This document shows positions 35,830-46,571 of a DNA stretch of 64,000 bases, piece by piece. The DNA lies in assembly GCA_021399435.1 (NCBI GenBank), contig JAJTUP010000005.1:434001-498000 (forward strand), given 5' to 3'. This stretch comes from Diaporthe sp. PMI_573 (taxonomy: Eukaryota; Ascomycota; Sordariomycetes; Diaporthales; Diaporthaceae). The notes below the pieces were generated by a model, which did no database searches, was not told the origin of the DNA, and saw only the letters and a program-made list of their open reading frames with translations. How positions within the stretch are numbered: the stretch's first letter is position 1; the number at the start of each line of letters is the position of its first letter. Position numbers and translations under genes: made by a program.

Positions 35830-36468
35830 TATGGGGTGTTGACGGAGATAACTCACCGAGAAAAATGGCTATGGGGCTGTAACCTGTTGAAGAAAACGAA
35901 TTGGCGTGGTCAGGTGTGCCGTCCAGGTGGAGGACTATGATACGCGCAAGGAACAGACTCTAAGACAGCAGCTCATGACGCCCGACGAGATGAACAAAGG
36001 AATTCCATAGGGGAGCGGAAGCGAGATGGGGTAGCTTGACCTCTGCGTGCCTACGGGCTCCGAAACCCGCAGCGACTTCCGCGTCTTGTGCATGCTGCTA
36101 TACTCGAGCTGGACCAGAAACGTTGTCAAGATGCCGTTGTAGAGGAGATAGAACGTGGTTGATAGAAGCTGCGGGAGGTTTGCCGGGGTTATGTTCGAGA
36201 TGAGTCCCCAGGGATCATCCTTCGGGCAAGAGATGGAGATGAATGCGTAGTCTCGCAACTTTTCAAGGCCCATGGACCAGTACGATGACATTGTTGTGCT
36301 AATATCTCGATGACTGAGGCTTGGAACTGGCACGAGAAGACCTATTAGAGTTCCTAGACTGATTAGGCTTCTGTAACGAAATTTCCAGGTCAGTGTACAG
36401 CCGATATTGACCAAAGTCCAGTTGTTGGCATACCCGAGAAGAAAACATACCCAACGCTCCAGGTTCAC
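35830..36468 (-). pseudogene. Relic of a fungal DUF6536-type multi-membrane-span protein
   Basis: The segment translating as ANLPQLLSTTFYLLYNGILT, then LRVSEPVGTQRSSYPISLPL and YGIPLFISSGV, matches the conserved C-terminal half of a large fungal membrane-protein family whose N-terminal domain is DUF6536. The frame then shifts by one base after SSGV. In the new frame the family sequence resumes as HELLS-stop-SLFLARIIVLHLDG and SSTGYSPIAIFL. The stop is TAG at 35962-35960, where family members have Gln, so a CAG-to-TAG change is plausible. The N-terminal half is not recognisable upstream. I read this as a truncated, shifted and stopped gene copy. The family call comes from remembered motif patterns, not a search. 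Confidence 0.6.
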
Positions 36469-37285
36469 AGCATGTCTCCGTTATTTCCTTCCCGGGCACC
36501 AAGGCCGGGGCCATCGCGGGCCGGGCACCGGCTCCCTTGGCCGCCCCAAGTGCGTAGACAGCTTATGTACGTTGAAATACTGCATTGTTGCTGTACTCAT
36601 GCCTTTCTTCGTATGATCCGTATCCCTCACAAATGAAGATACCGCATCTCCAAGCACGCATAGCGGCCCCGGACCGAGCCATCAAATGGCGGCGAAAATG
36701 GTGCAAGTGATCTTGCGCAGTCCTTTGGCGCAGTTCCCAGAGCTGTGACACGGGGCGAAGAGATTGAATACGACAGAATACATTTGGGCTAAGAGTTCTG
36801 GAAGAACATTTGGTCTTTACACAAAACCTGTTACTCATAATGAAAATTGTGGACAAGTATAAAGACAATCAATCAATCAACTTATGGCGTTGGGTCAATT
36901 TGCTGATCATTTTGAGAATTGTCTATCCACGTTCAAAGCCGTGTGATTGAATGCTGGCTTTGAACTGGGATATGCCTGGGACAGCCTGAGAGAACGCGCG
37001 TAAGAAAATGTGACTGGTCTCTATCAAGTATGGATATCACAACGTGCTCAAAGTCGGCACGGTATTTTAAAGAACATGGGTTAATTGATTTAGCTAGCTA
37101 CTAAGCACGGCAAAGACTGTGGTTGCAAAAATAACGTCTCTCAAAACTCCTCCGATCAAGGGCCTCGATGCTAAAACCCGCAAAAGCCCTACACCCTGAA
37201 TGATGCTGTCTCGCCAGAGACTGAAAGTATGAAAACCTGGTACATATGAGCCCATCCAAACAGTCCAATCTTTCGCCTGACACAA
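36469..37285. other. Intergenic, no gene seen
   Basis: About 800 bp without a supported gene. It may contain unrecognisable 5' remains of the membrane-protein relic. Confidence 0.45.
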
Positions 37286-38236
37286 TCAAGTCCGGATCAA
37301 ACAAAAGACAATGTTGGGAATGGTACCTGTAAAGCCTGGAAGGTTTTCCACGTTGTTCCAGAACGTCCTGATCTCCTGTGAGAGTGCAAGATTCTTCCGA
37401 AACTGAGAGGAGGCCTGGGAATTAAGTGAACCATTGAAGGCGAGATCCCACGCCTCGGAAGAAGATGGATCATGCAATTCCACGTGCTCGAAGCGGAAAC
37501 GCTCTCGGCTGTGACCAAGAGGTCGGCGGGGAGGCGGTCCTTTCAGCATGAAGTGCATCGTTCTCGGCAGACCCGGACTGGGCAGAGTGTTGGATCCCGG
37601 GCAGAATATTTCGTTCCAAACAGGGTCAACCCCCCGTAAGGTAGCAAGCGCCGTGCTGACTGGGTCGACAAACCCTCGCTGTAAGTCGTGGCGGATAAGC
37701 CTGCAGAAAGACAGGGCTGGGCACATTATGTTCGGAAACTCGTTGCCTAGGACCAGAGTAATCGCCATCATGAACCGATTGGCACTCATAATGACTTGGT
37801 CGCCCCCGAAACAGACAACGTCGACCTCCGGGTCGATGTGATGTTGGGTCAGCCCCAAACGTTCTAGCCAGGGTTTTTCCAGCGTCCGTTGGACCAACTG
37901 ACGAATGACCGCCCGACTGCGAGAAGTTGTGGCAAGGAGTCTAGCGACGTGGTCAGTTGATGCGAGGCTCGACGGATTGAAAATGGGCCAACCTACTTTG
38001 ACTTGCGGGTTCTTCAGGCTCAGGACCTGGTGCGACAGGCGAGGAGACGGTGGGCTGGAGACCCGCAGGACCGCGAAACGGCGTTGGCGGGGGACCCAAA
38101 AGGCCCATTCCCAGATGAGGATCTGCAGCTCATTTGGCAGCTCGAGGAAGCGGGGGAAGGTCGTTGGCATGATAGCCGTGGGAGGGGGTGGTTGCTCGTC
38201 CTCCTGGTTGGAGGATGATGCGTTTTGAGATGACAT
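37286..38236 (-). CDS. 2EXR-domain protein
   Basis: A single exon of 316 residues starts at the ATG at 38236; in-frame codons further upstream lack an ATG. After a Ser/Gln/Pro-rich start, the 2EXR signature appears at about residues 27-50 as FPRFLELPNELQILIWEWAF. The rest has no recognised domain; hydrophobic and Arg-rich blocks continue to the end. 2EXR proteins are an expanded group of fungal proteins of unknown biochemical role, often in accessory regions. A TATATATAT run at 38322-38330 lies about 90 bp upstream. Three near-identical palindromes lie about 180-260 bp upstream of the start. Confidence 0.82.
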   Translation of the reverse strand: MSSQNASSSNQEDEQPPPPTAIMPTTFPRFLELPNELQILIWEWAFWVPRQRRFAVLRVSSPPSPRLSHQVLSLKNPQVKVGWPIFNPSSLASTDHVARLLATTSRSRAVIRQLVQRTLEKPWLERLGLTQHHIDPEVDVVCFGGDQVIMSANRFMMAITLVLGNEFPNIMCPALSFCRLIRHDLQRGFVDPVSTALATLRGVDPVWNEIFCPGSNTLPSPGLPRTMHFMLKGPPPRRPLGHSRERFRFEHVELHDPSSSEAWDLAFNGSLNSQASSQFRKNLALSQEIRTFWNNVENLPGFTGTIPNIVFCLIRT

Positions 38237-38418
38237 GCTGAATGTCGTTGGTTGCGAAGTGTGTATGTGTTGTTGAAAGTGTGGGTTGGGAACATTCGGT
38301 GAAGTAGGAAGGCCAGCGAGATATATATATTCGAAGAACCGAACAGTGGACTTGTTGTTGACCGTGTTCAATGACAAAGAAAAGACGGAGAGTGGTCATT
38401 ACCCAAATATTGGTCGAC

Positions 38419-38494
38419 AACAATGGCATTGTTGGCACAATGCCATTGTTATAAGCCTATCAACATACTCTCATCTGTACACAATGCCATTGTT
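38419..38494. promoter_or_regulatory. Cluster of three AACAATG(G/C)CATTGTT-type palindromes
   Basis: Three copies lie at 38419-38433 (AACAATGGCATTGTT), 38437-38450 (ACAATGCCATTGTT) and 38481-38494 (ACAATGCCATTGTT). Each is an inverted repeat of about seven bases around a central G or C. They lie between the starts or ends of the 2EXR gene and the NAAA-like gene, on the promoter side of the former. This looks like a cluster of dimer-binding sites, by inference only. Confidence 0.5.
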
Positions 38495-38667
38495 TTGGCC
38501 GAATGTTTCCGGAAGCCCATTATATACGAACGCAAGAGATATATTAAGATCCAAGTCTTTGAAAAGGGGGCAAGCTATTGATCTCAAGGTTTTCTAATTT
38601 GGTGACAAGTTAGACACTTGCCATACGGAGGAAATTGATAGCTCTGAACATATTCGCATTGTTAAAA

Positions 38668-39843
38668 CTACTCTGAGACAACAAGAGGTTCAAGATATCT
38701 TTTTAGATAGACGAAGTCCCCGGCCGACGGATCCATGATGGTTGTATAGTGTGTGCACTCGTTGGTGATGGGCCACTCCTCCACCCACTTGACTAACTGT
38801 GACTCTGTCACGCTCATTTCCGCGTCTAAGTCTCCATGACTGGCATTCTTTCTACGCCGGCGAAAGGCTGACTCGGATCTCTTCCATCTCGATTCGATAC
38901 ACTGTCTTCTGACTTGAGACTCCTCGACCAGCTCATTCATGCCAGTGATGGCAAGCTTGGCGTTGTCACTTTGGCTTGCAGGGGCTGGATTGTTGTCGGA
39001 GCTGGCGTCATGGTTTGTAATGACGATGAACGATGAGGATGTGCTGGTATGCGCAGTCACGCGGTCCTTCTCCATCACCAGAGTTCTATCACCATCACTG
39101 AATATCAAGTACGCTGCGGTCGAAGGTAAAGACGGAAGTCGTCGCTGGATTGAGGAGATTGTGTCGACGTCTCGATCGCCGTTGCTGGAGCTGGGTGGGA
39201 GAAGGATGCTGCGCAGGGTGGAGCTTATTGAAGGCCTTCGTCCGAGTAGCACAAGAAGTCTGTGATATTGGAATCGCAAATTGGAGACTCGTGAATGGCT
39301 GTCGTTGTGGTAAGGGCGAAAATTGAGCGAAATGCTCAAGCCCGGCCTGACCGCGGTGAGCGCACCCACAAAGCCGACGTAAGTGACAGACCTGGCAATG
39401 ACAGGGCCGTGAGGCTCGTTGACGAAATTAAGCTGGACCACGACTTCGCGAAGGGGGTCCATCGCCCAGTCCAAGGTCCGGAAGTGTAGCATCCGTGACT
39501 GTCTGCCACCGCCCGCCCTGCCCATTTGTACCCTCGCTCCCCCGCTTGTGCACCCCATGAAGAGGTCCAGGAGTGTGTTTAGGCACACGAGAAGGTACAT
39601 GTCGATACCGCTCGCCTCACTGATACCTCTGATTTCCTCGGTCTGTTCATTGCTATGCAGCCGCCTCAAGAACAGCCTTGCGAGTCGAGTTGTCGCTTTG
39701 AGCGGCAGACCAAAGTCGGTGACGACATCTTGGAACAGCTCGGTGAGATGCGGTATCTTGTCACGGAAGTCGCACACAAGATCTGTATATCTTTGAGCTG
39801 GTGGACGAGATAAATCGATGGTGTAAATTGGTACAGCGTCCAT
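38668..39843 (-). CDS. Acid ceramidase/NAAA-like Ntn hydrolase
   Basis: A single exon encodes 391 residues. The N-terminus PIYTIDLSRPPAQRYTDLV matches the NAAA-beta segment that precedes the catalytic part of acid ceramidase and N-acylethanolamine acid amidase. The candidate nucleophile is the Cys in LFMGCTSGG at about residue 98, followed by HFRTLDWAMDPLREVVVQ, the usual His-x-Arg-x-x-Asp-Trp block. In this superfamily the precursor cuts itself just before that Cys, and the enzyme hydrolyses amide bonds of lipids. No signal peptide is visible, unlike the lysosomal animal enzymes, so the site of action is unclear. A Ser/Asp/Arg-rich stretch near residues 205-235 looks like an insert. The substrate is not predictable. 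Confidence 0.8.
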   Translation of the reverse strand: MDAVPIYTIDLSRPPAQRYTDLVCDFRDKIPHLTELFQDVVTDFGLPLKATTRLARLFLRRLHSNEQTEEIRGISEASGIDMYLLVCLNTLLDLFMGCTSGGARVQMGRAGGGRQSRMLHFRTLDWAMDPLREVVVQLNFVNEPHGPVIARSVTYVGFVGALTAVRPGLSISLNFRPYHNDSHSRVSNLRFQYHRLLVLLGRRPSISSTLRSILLPPSSSNGDRDVDTISSIQRRLPSLPSTAAYLIFSDGDRTLVMEKDRVTAHTSTSSSFIVITNHDASSDNNPAPASQSDNAKLAITGMNELVEESQVRRQCIESRWKRSESAFRRRRKNASHGDLDAEMSVTESQLVKWVEEWPITNECTHYTTIMDPSAGDFVYLKRYLEPLVVSE

Positions 39844-40512
39844 GGCGTCTTCTCCTCAACCTCTGACTGATGGACTCGTGGCTGGAGTGGAATGCAGAAG
39901 AGGCTTGACGTCTTGAGGCTTGAAGGCCAGGCAACGGCGATGTGAATGTTCTCGTAAAGTGAATCATTCTGTGTGATGAAGGAAGCACGGTGACATCGTG
40001 ATACAGAATGACGTGGAGCCCTCCTAGAGGCTCCGGGAGTAATGTCTAGGCAGCGGTAACACGTGACCAGCCCGTGTTACACTATAAACCGGCCCGTCCT
40101 TCTACAGCCCGAACCCAGACCGCACCTACTGGATGGTCGTAGCATTCAGGTATTGCACTGTACTTGCACAGGGAGCCACTTGATATCTCAATTGCGAGGT
40201 ACAAGGACAGAGGCTCGTGGAATCATGTACCTAGACAGGAGCAGCGCAGTTATATTTGTTGCATCAAGACATCAATGCCTGGAGAAATGAATTGATGATC
40301 CTGGATGCGACTCTTGAAGGAGACATCTGAAGATCGAAACTGCAGATCAATATCAACGCTCACAGACGTCAAGTATGCAATCTCATAGGGCCAGCAACGT
40401 GGGGCCAACCCTAGCCATGACCATGTAGGTTGAGGGCAGAAATGAGAAATGAATGGATTGAACCTCAGGGTTCTCTCTCACGACATCTTATACTCACTTC
40501 CTGAACCACCTG
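39844..40512. other. Intergenic, no gene seen
   Basis: About 670 bp, including the promoter of the NAAA-like gene. Nothing else supported. Confidence 0.5.
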
Positions 40513-40990
40513 CTACCTGGCCTGGATGATTGCATTTCGACAGGCCTCACCAATAGCTACAAGTGGCTCGAACAAGAGCATGACGAATCCGTGATCAGGC
40601 TGTAAATCGTGCGGATATGCATTTTGAAGACACGACGTGCTATTCCACAACACACCTTGATTTTTCTCCGCAGTTGCACCTTCAAGCAAAGCCTGCACTG
40701 CAGGTAAGGCAAAGTCCCATAATTCAATCTTTCAAGCCGTCAGACAGCCTTTCCACGCCATGAGTTCCACCCTCGCTCCCAAGAAGTCTGGCGCGTCTGT
40801 TATACTTGCGCAGCGCCCGGAACTCCTCAACCTTGGCATCATCCAAGTCAACAATGTTATACTTCGTGGTCCCATCAGGAAGCATTAGCGTGTCAGGCTT
40901 GACCGACCCCGTGCAGTTCCTATCCTCCTCTAGCTCACCACGCTTGCGGCCACTTGAGGCCCCATAATCCGTCACATATATTGTAACCAC
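40513..40990 (-). other. Coding-like remnant or unresolved small gene
   Basis: Two minus-strand segments read like protein. The first, 40990-40724, contains KPDTLMLPDGTTKYNIVDLD and FRALRKYNRRARLLG. The second, to 40513, contains IELWDFALPAVQALLEGATA and ends at a stop. They are in different frames, the first has no ATG, and a stop separates them. An intron or a frameshift could link them. I do not recognise the family. Confidence 0.3.
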
Positions 40991-41572
40991 TCCAAAACAC
41001 CAATTTCATCTATATATAAGTATTTATTGGTACTGCTGCTCACTTTCGCCATTTTAGCCACATGGTGGCGGATTTTGAATGTCATATTAAGATACTAAGT
41101 TGTTGCATGTTCGGTCTGTATAGCTGTGAGCTAAAGCTACGATCATCGGTGACTATGGCTATGTGCCTTCCCAGGGTTTGGCACCTTTGGATAGCCCGGT
41201 CTCCGTCGCCTATTGTCTTTCTTTCGCTTCCTCTGGCCCTGCAGTGCTCATACTAGTTTGTATTCTTCAAGGCGCGTTCTCCTCTCAGGCTAGACTCTTG
41301 AGAGTCACACCGTCTGATTCTTTCCTTTAATTTTCAGGTGTTCTGAACGATAATACACAGAAGCTTTCGCCAACTGAATGAATGGCGAGTCCGACCTGCT
41401 TCTGCTCAGCCTGTAATACCATTGGCGCGGCGGCTTGTCTAAATTGAAGCCTAGTAAATTATCTCAGGGCGAGATGCTATAGCGTATCCAACCTGAACAC
41501 GAGGAAGTATCACTCTTGACTTGTTGTAGGGGTAGGTGGTGTGCTGTTCTTTTTGAATTGAAGAGTGCATGA
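40991..41572. other. Intergenic, no gene seen
   Basis: About 580 bp upstream of the permease relic. No N-terminal permease sequence is recognisable here. Confidence 0.45.
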
Positions 41573-42560
41573 TTGTCAAAATTATCATTTCCAATCCACA
41601 TATTAATTCTGCAAGTATTATGGAATGCTGTCGCAAACGCCGTACTTACATTTCCTTTTGTCATAACCCTGCTTTTTTGTCTGGGGAATCTGGATGCAGT
41701 TTCAGCAAGCCCAATTGGGTCGATGTCGCCAACAACACAAGTATGTGACAATCGTGTCATCACGAGATCATTACTGATATTCTCTCAAGATTTACATAAA
41801 TTCTACAGGAAGTATCGGCGCAGGGATTCTCCTAAATTATTTCAGCACAATCGCAGCATCTATTTCTTGCACAGACGCGTTGGGCGCCGGTTCTAGGGCC
41901 ATGTTTGCCATGGCTTGAGAGGGCATGTTTCCCGCTTTTTTTCGCGCAGGTTAATGAGCGTTTCAATTTCCCCCTCAACAGCCTCCTTGATGTCGCAATA
42001 CCCGTTACACTTCTGCCTCTCATATGCCTGGGTAATTCGACTGCCTGTTACGGACTCACCTCAGGTATGCTTGTGTCCCAAATGATTTTATACAGCTTAC
42101 CAATTACATGCATTCTCGTCAAGAAACTTCGGTCCGGAGCGCCGCGGGGTCCTTGGCATATGCCTAAATCATTGAAGCCATTCGTCAATGCGACTGCTGC
42201 TGTGTGGGCCTTCTTCCTCATCGTGGTTCTCTCGTTTCCTACGAAACTTCCTGTGACCGGTGATAACATGTAAGTTAAGTGCACGATGACTCTAGCCTAT
42301 TAGTGCTCTACGATAGCTGACAAGGTATCAACAGGAACTATGCCTCAGTATTGGTGGTTGGAATTGCTTTCCTCTGTGTTCTGTGTTGGCTGTTCTATGG
42401 CAGGACGACTGGATACGAAGGCCCGCCAGACATAGACATTATGGAGGATGAGATTATCACTGCTCGCCAGAGGACCAACAGTTTCGTCGACATCGAACCA
42501 GTGCGACAGATTACAGCCAAACGAAAGCGAAACAACCCTCCGTCTACACATGGAGAGTGA
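41573..42560 (+). pseudogene. Relic of an APC-family amino-acid/choline permease (C-terminal half)
   Basis: Family blocks appear in order. NAVLTFPFVITLLFCLGNLD leads, through a 49-bp phase-0 intron, to IYINSTGSIGAGILLNYF. TDALGAGSRAMFAMA is followed by TGA at 41916-41918, where the family usually has Arg (CGA-to-TGA fits). EGMFPAFF is then broken by a one-base shift in a T7 run at 41936-41942. After it come AQVNERFNFPLNS, several hydrophobic spans, FPTKLPVTGDNM and, past an intron near 42273-42335, NYASVLVVGIAFLCVLCWLF. A charged tail ends at 42558-42560. Spans 1-6 are absent upstream. The intact family imports amino acids, GABA or choline across the plasma membrane. This copy is truncated, stopped and shifted. 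Confidence 0.7.
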
Positions 42561-43381
42561 GGGTTGACTTGCACAATGAGATAGTTACTCCTGTTTGTGT
42601 CGCCTTATTCTCTTGAAAGAGACATTGGCTAAACTAAAAGCCTGAGTGCCGGGGGTGTTTTTCTGTCTCTAGAGAGGGTACTATTGGAGGGAGTTGAGCT
42701 TGTTTGGAGTGTTTTGTCTATTCTATTACTTTACTTGTCGATTGACGATTCTGATGATGAGCGGTTAATTTAACTATTCGTACTCTTCAGCCAGATAGAA
42801 TATGCATCGTCGGCAAAGCTATAGCGTATTGAAGACGTGTCGCTGAAGGTTAGCAGCACTGGATTCTTCAACTCATACAGCAAGATAAGCCAAGCTCTCT
42901 GCGGCGTCATTTCTGGTATACTTCTGACGTTGGGTTTACCTCGCTTCGTCGCCCAGGCTCTGAAGCCTGAGATGCACAACAGCACGCAGCCACGCAGCCA
43001 AGCCAACGGGGACGACCCCCTCGCGCCAGGATCAAGGGTCCCGGGAAATTCCCGGAGGCTGCGGGGAAGAGATGAGGGTAAAGTATTTATTCACGCGGCG
43101 GCTGGCAGTGCACTTGGAGTAGTGTACATTCATGAACTTACTCCACCCATGCTGCAGGCTACGTAGTAGTTTTAGGCACACAACCGGTCCGGCGGATGTC
43201 ATTTTGTCGTGCGTCCAGATGATCCAGACATCCCTTACATCATCGCATTATACCTAGTCGTGCTCACTCCAGTGACACACTTCTCTATCAGTACGCGTGG
43301 CTTACCGCGGTCCACCAGCACGCGTACATTGGCAAAGCAGAATCTTAGAGCCAGGGAAAACGTAGGGCATACAAGTTTACG
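42561..43381. other. Intergenic, no gene seen
   Basis: About 820 bp including the presumed promoter of the bHLH gene. No other gene seen. Confidence 0.5.
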
Positions 43382-44708
43382 ATGCCCTCGGCCGAAGAGG
43401 CGTCACCGTCCCCTCAGGCCCCGCGGCCGGTCCAAGATGAGGAAGCCGGAGACCGTCGGCATTCAGACAGCGGCCCTAGTAGGAAGAAACGGATACGTGT
43501 AAGCAGCTTTCTGGTATTTATCACTGCAAATTTTCAGGGAAAGAGGCAGCTGCTATGTTCACAGCCTGTTTCAAAGCTTGCCTAAAGGGCCGTCGTCGGG
43601 TTCAGTTCTCGAGACAGGCTGTACCTGATTGTACCCTGGTTTTGCAGGCGACTTCTTCCCGAGTCCTTCGATAGTTGACTCTAGGTGCTGCAGCATTGGA
43701 CGGCAGACGATCGCAAGGTACACAGTATTTTTGAGAAGGAACGCCGAGATGCTTTTCGGCAGAGCCTCCTGGTAAGTCGAAGCAAAAAAATCGCAATCGC
43801 TTTAATCTTCTTCTACGCGAAATCTCGCAAGTTGCTCTAACTTGAAATGTCACTTTCTATTTTCTCACCTGCCACAGAGCCTGGCCGATCTCCTACCATC
43901 TCTTGCAGGATGTAAGCCTCAGACCATCTCCAAACACGTGGTCGTGGACGAGAGCATCAAGCACATCGCCGCGCAGAACGAGCGTTTCAGCGAAGCCCTG
44001 AACCACATACAGGCCCTGATTGAGGAGCGCGACGATCTCGTTGCTGTGGTGAACCAGTGGCGAAACCGCATGGGACTGGCCGCAAGGCAGTCAACCACAG
44101 CGGGAGACGCCTTTGTTCGACAATGGAGGAGCTTCGAGTCGTTGCCACCAGTAGCGGCAGCAGAGGCAGGAGGACCAGCCCACCAACAGCAACGACTAGA
44201 TTCTTTTGACGGCGGCCACGAGCTGTCTTTGAACACGGCCTCGGCTGCTGTCCCTGCCGCCGGAGAGAGCACTTCACATGGCGGAAGCGGCGGTGCGGGT
44301 ACCATGTTACCGACCAGCGTCCCCCTGGCCTCACTCCCCAGCAACGGCTTGACGGAAGTCGATGTCCAGGTGGCAACGGCGCCGTCGGACCGGGCTGAAC
44401 AATATCACGGGCTCCCCGTCCCTCCTGGACTTTGCAGCGGCGACGCGACTACCCACGGCCACAACCTCGGGACAACGCCCCCCGAGAACTACCACCACCT
44501 CCCCGCCCAGCAGCAAGTGAACACACAGCCGCACGCGCCCGAGGTCGAGGCATATATCCTCAATACTATGTCGTCTGACCTTGAACTGCACAACGTCCTG
44601 CCGCATTTTAGCCAGCCATCGTATACCTGCAGCAGTGACTATGCTCTCCCGCCCTCGCTTGGGGATGAGCGGAACTTGAACGGTGACACGGCGTTGTGGG
44701 ATTTTTGA
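43382..44708 (+). CDS. bHLH transcription factor
   Basis: Exons are 43382-43498, about 43685 (or 43694)-43771, and 43878-44708, giving roughly 341-344 residues. The acidic/Pro-rich first exon ends in a basic run (SRKKRIR). The second carries the basic region and helix 1 (HWTADDRKVHSIFEKERRDA then FRQSLL). The third continues with SLADLLPSLAG, a loop, and helix 2 in ISKHVVVDESIKHIAAQNER, which runs on as a likely coiled coil. The HxxxE-KERR pattern is typical for E-box recognition. The two possible acceptors of exon 2 differ by three codons, and both keep frame. The C-terminal part is Gln/Pro/His-rich, as in activation regions. Targets are unknown. Confidence 0.82.
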
Positions 44709-45045
44709 CATGAGCACTGTTTGCTGTTTACATTTTCCTTGTCTCTGTGGGGTCTCATGGAGTAATTCAGAAGTCTTAGGCAAGGTCTGTTGGTGAAGGC
44801 GCTCTGCATATTAGCACAAAAAGGAAGCAGCTGTCTTGATTTTTGGTGTCTACCTAGGTACTGTTCAAGTTGCGTGTCATTTTTGCCAGTTCCAGTCCTC
44901 ACGTGTCACGGGGTGATTGAAGAGGCTGGAGGAAGAAGCGCCCGATTCATTAGCCATCTCCCCTACACAAAGCGGGAAGGGGGGGGGGGACCAAAGTCTC
45001 AAACAAGCAAATCTTGACCCACACACATTCTTTGCTCATTCTCTC
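44709..45045. other. Convergent 3' ends of bHLH and transaldolase genes
   Basis: About 340 bp of 3' UTR sequence, with a G9 or longer homopolymer near 44980. No gene. Confidence 0.55.
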
Positions 45046-46571
45046 TCACACCTTGGCCAACACCGCCTCCACCTTCGCCTTGCTGCGTTCCTCCCCGCCA
45101 ATGAACAGCTCCAGCGCGTCCTTCAGCCGCGCAACACTGATTGGGTCCCGCCTGATGGCCTTCTCCAGCTCCTCGCCCCCGTTGGCGAGGTAGTCGACGT
45201 CAGTGCTGGCCAGCTTGCCGTCCCAGTCGGCCGCCGCGAGTGTGTCGACGCTGGCCAGCTTGCGCAGCCGCTCGGGCGTGGGGCTCGCGTGTGCGTAGTA
45301 CGGCACGGGCTTGGGCGTGGTGCCCTCGCCGGGCTGCTGGGCGCGGTCGTACTTGAGCTTGGCGAGCTGGTCCAGGACGGTGTGGGAGATGGTGGCCGAG
45401 TGGCAGCCCAGCTCGCCGGCTGCCATGGCCTCCTTGGGGGTGATGAAGCTGTTTTTTTCTCACGTCAGCTTTTTGTGGGGGAAGGCAACCTGTTTCTCCA
45501 AGGGCATGCTTTTGAGGAGGTCTCCTTTTGCCCTGCCTCGCAGAGGACGGACTGGTGCGCAGTGGAACTCCGTTCGGTATTCCAAGCCCCTACTCAGAGC
45601 TTTTTGATGCCTTCCTTACCTTGCGTTCTTTAGGAGGGGTTGCTGCTTGCCCGTCTCCTTGTACAGCCTCTTGTACGTCTCCAGAATCTGCACGATACGC
45701 GCGCTCATGGGATGCTGCGCCGCAGGATCTTCGACGTCAGGCCATAGGCTCAAATCGTCGTGCGCTCGCGTTTCTGCCGTCAGGAATTAGCTGAGGGGTC
45801 TTTGGCAATGTTTCAATAATTTGCGAAACCACTTATTCAGGAATTGAAGAGGAACGAAATATCATAAGCGAGTAGAAAACAGTCACAACCCCCTCATGTG
45901 ATTGACGGGTCTTTTACTCACCATTAAAGTATGGGCTGATATACAGCATCCCAGCCTGACTACACGCAATAGCCTGCGCGAGGCTGAACAGCGCCGTCCC
46001 CAGCGTAGGGATGCCCTCGGCCGAGAGCACCTTTGCCGCGTTCAGCGCCGGACCCGTCGAGGGAATCTTGATACAGTAGCGGTCCCGCCCGATGCCGGCG
46101 CGCGCAAACTCGGCGTCGTACAGCCGCGCGTGGGCAAGGGTGGCCTCGGTGTCGTAGGCCTTGGATGGGAGCGTCTGGAGGAGCACGCGGCCGCGGATGT
46201 TTGGGATGTTCTTCTTGCACATCAGGACGGCCATGCGCGTGTAGATGGCCAGCCAGCCACCCCCCTGGCCGTCGTCCTTGAGCTCCCTGGCCGTCTGCAG
46301 CAGCAGCTCGGCGTTGGACTCGTGCCCGAGCTGTATGTCGACCCAGAGCTGGTTGCTGGTCTGGTCGTGGGGCTTGACGGGCATGTTCTTCACGTATTCT
46401 GGGTCCATCCAGTCCACGTCGACATTGACTTGACTCCGAGACGAGGCGGGCCATTTGTTAGTCATGGGTGTTGGGCAACGGGCTGCTGGGACTGGGTTTG
46501 CTGAGATCTTGATCCAACTCACGCTGTTCTTCCAGCTTCTCCAGCCATGTAATCTCAGAACGGCTGCCCAT
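45046..46571 (-). CDS. Transaldolase
   Basis: Exons in coding order are 46571-46523, 46428-45922, 45773-45620 and 45448-45046, giving 370 residues. Introns are 94, 148 and 171 bp, and all phases agree. The spliced start WLEKLEEQLNVDVDWMD matches fungal transaldolase-like proteins. The active-site Lys lies in YCIKIPSTGPALNAAKVL. The block SLAQAIACSQAGMLYISPYF is the family's conserved strand near the substrate pocket. The protein is longer than canonical Tal1 (about 320-330 residues) because of a C-terminal extension. The enzyme moves a dihydroxyacetone unit between sugar phosphates in the non-oxidative pentose phosphate pathway, in the cytosol. A second, canonical TAL1 elsewhere in the genome is likely but cannot be seen here. 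Confidence 0.88.

Noticed and set aside
44917..45633. Plus-strand frame of 238 codons at the transaldolase 3' end
   Set aside because: Antisense to the transaldolase exons; no motif.
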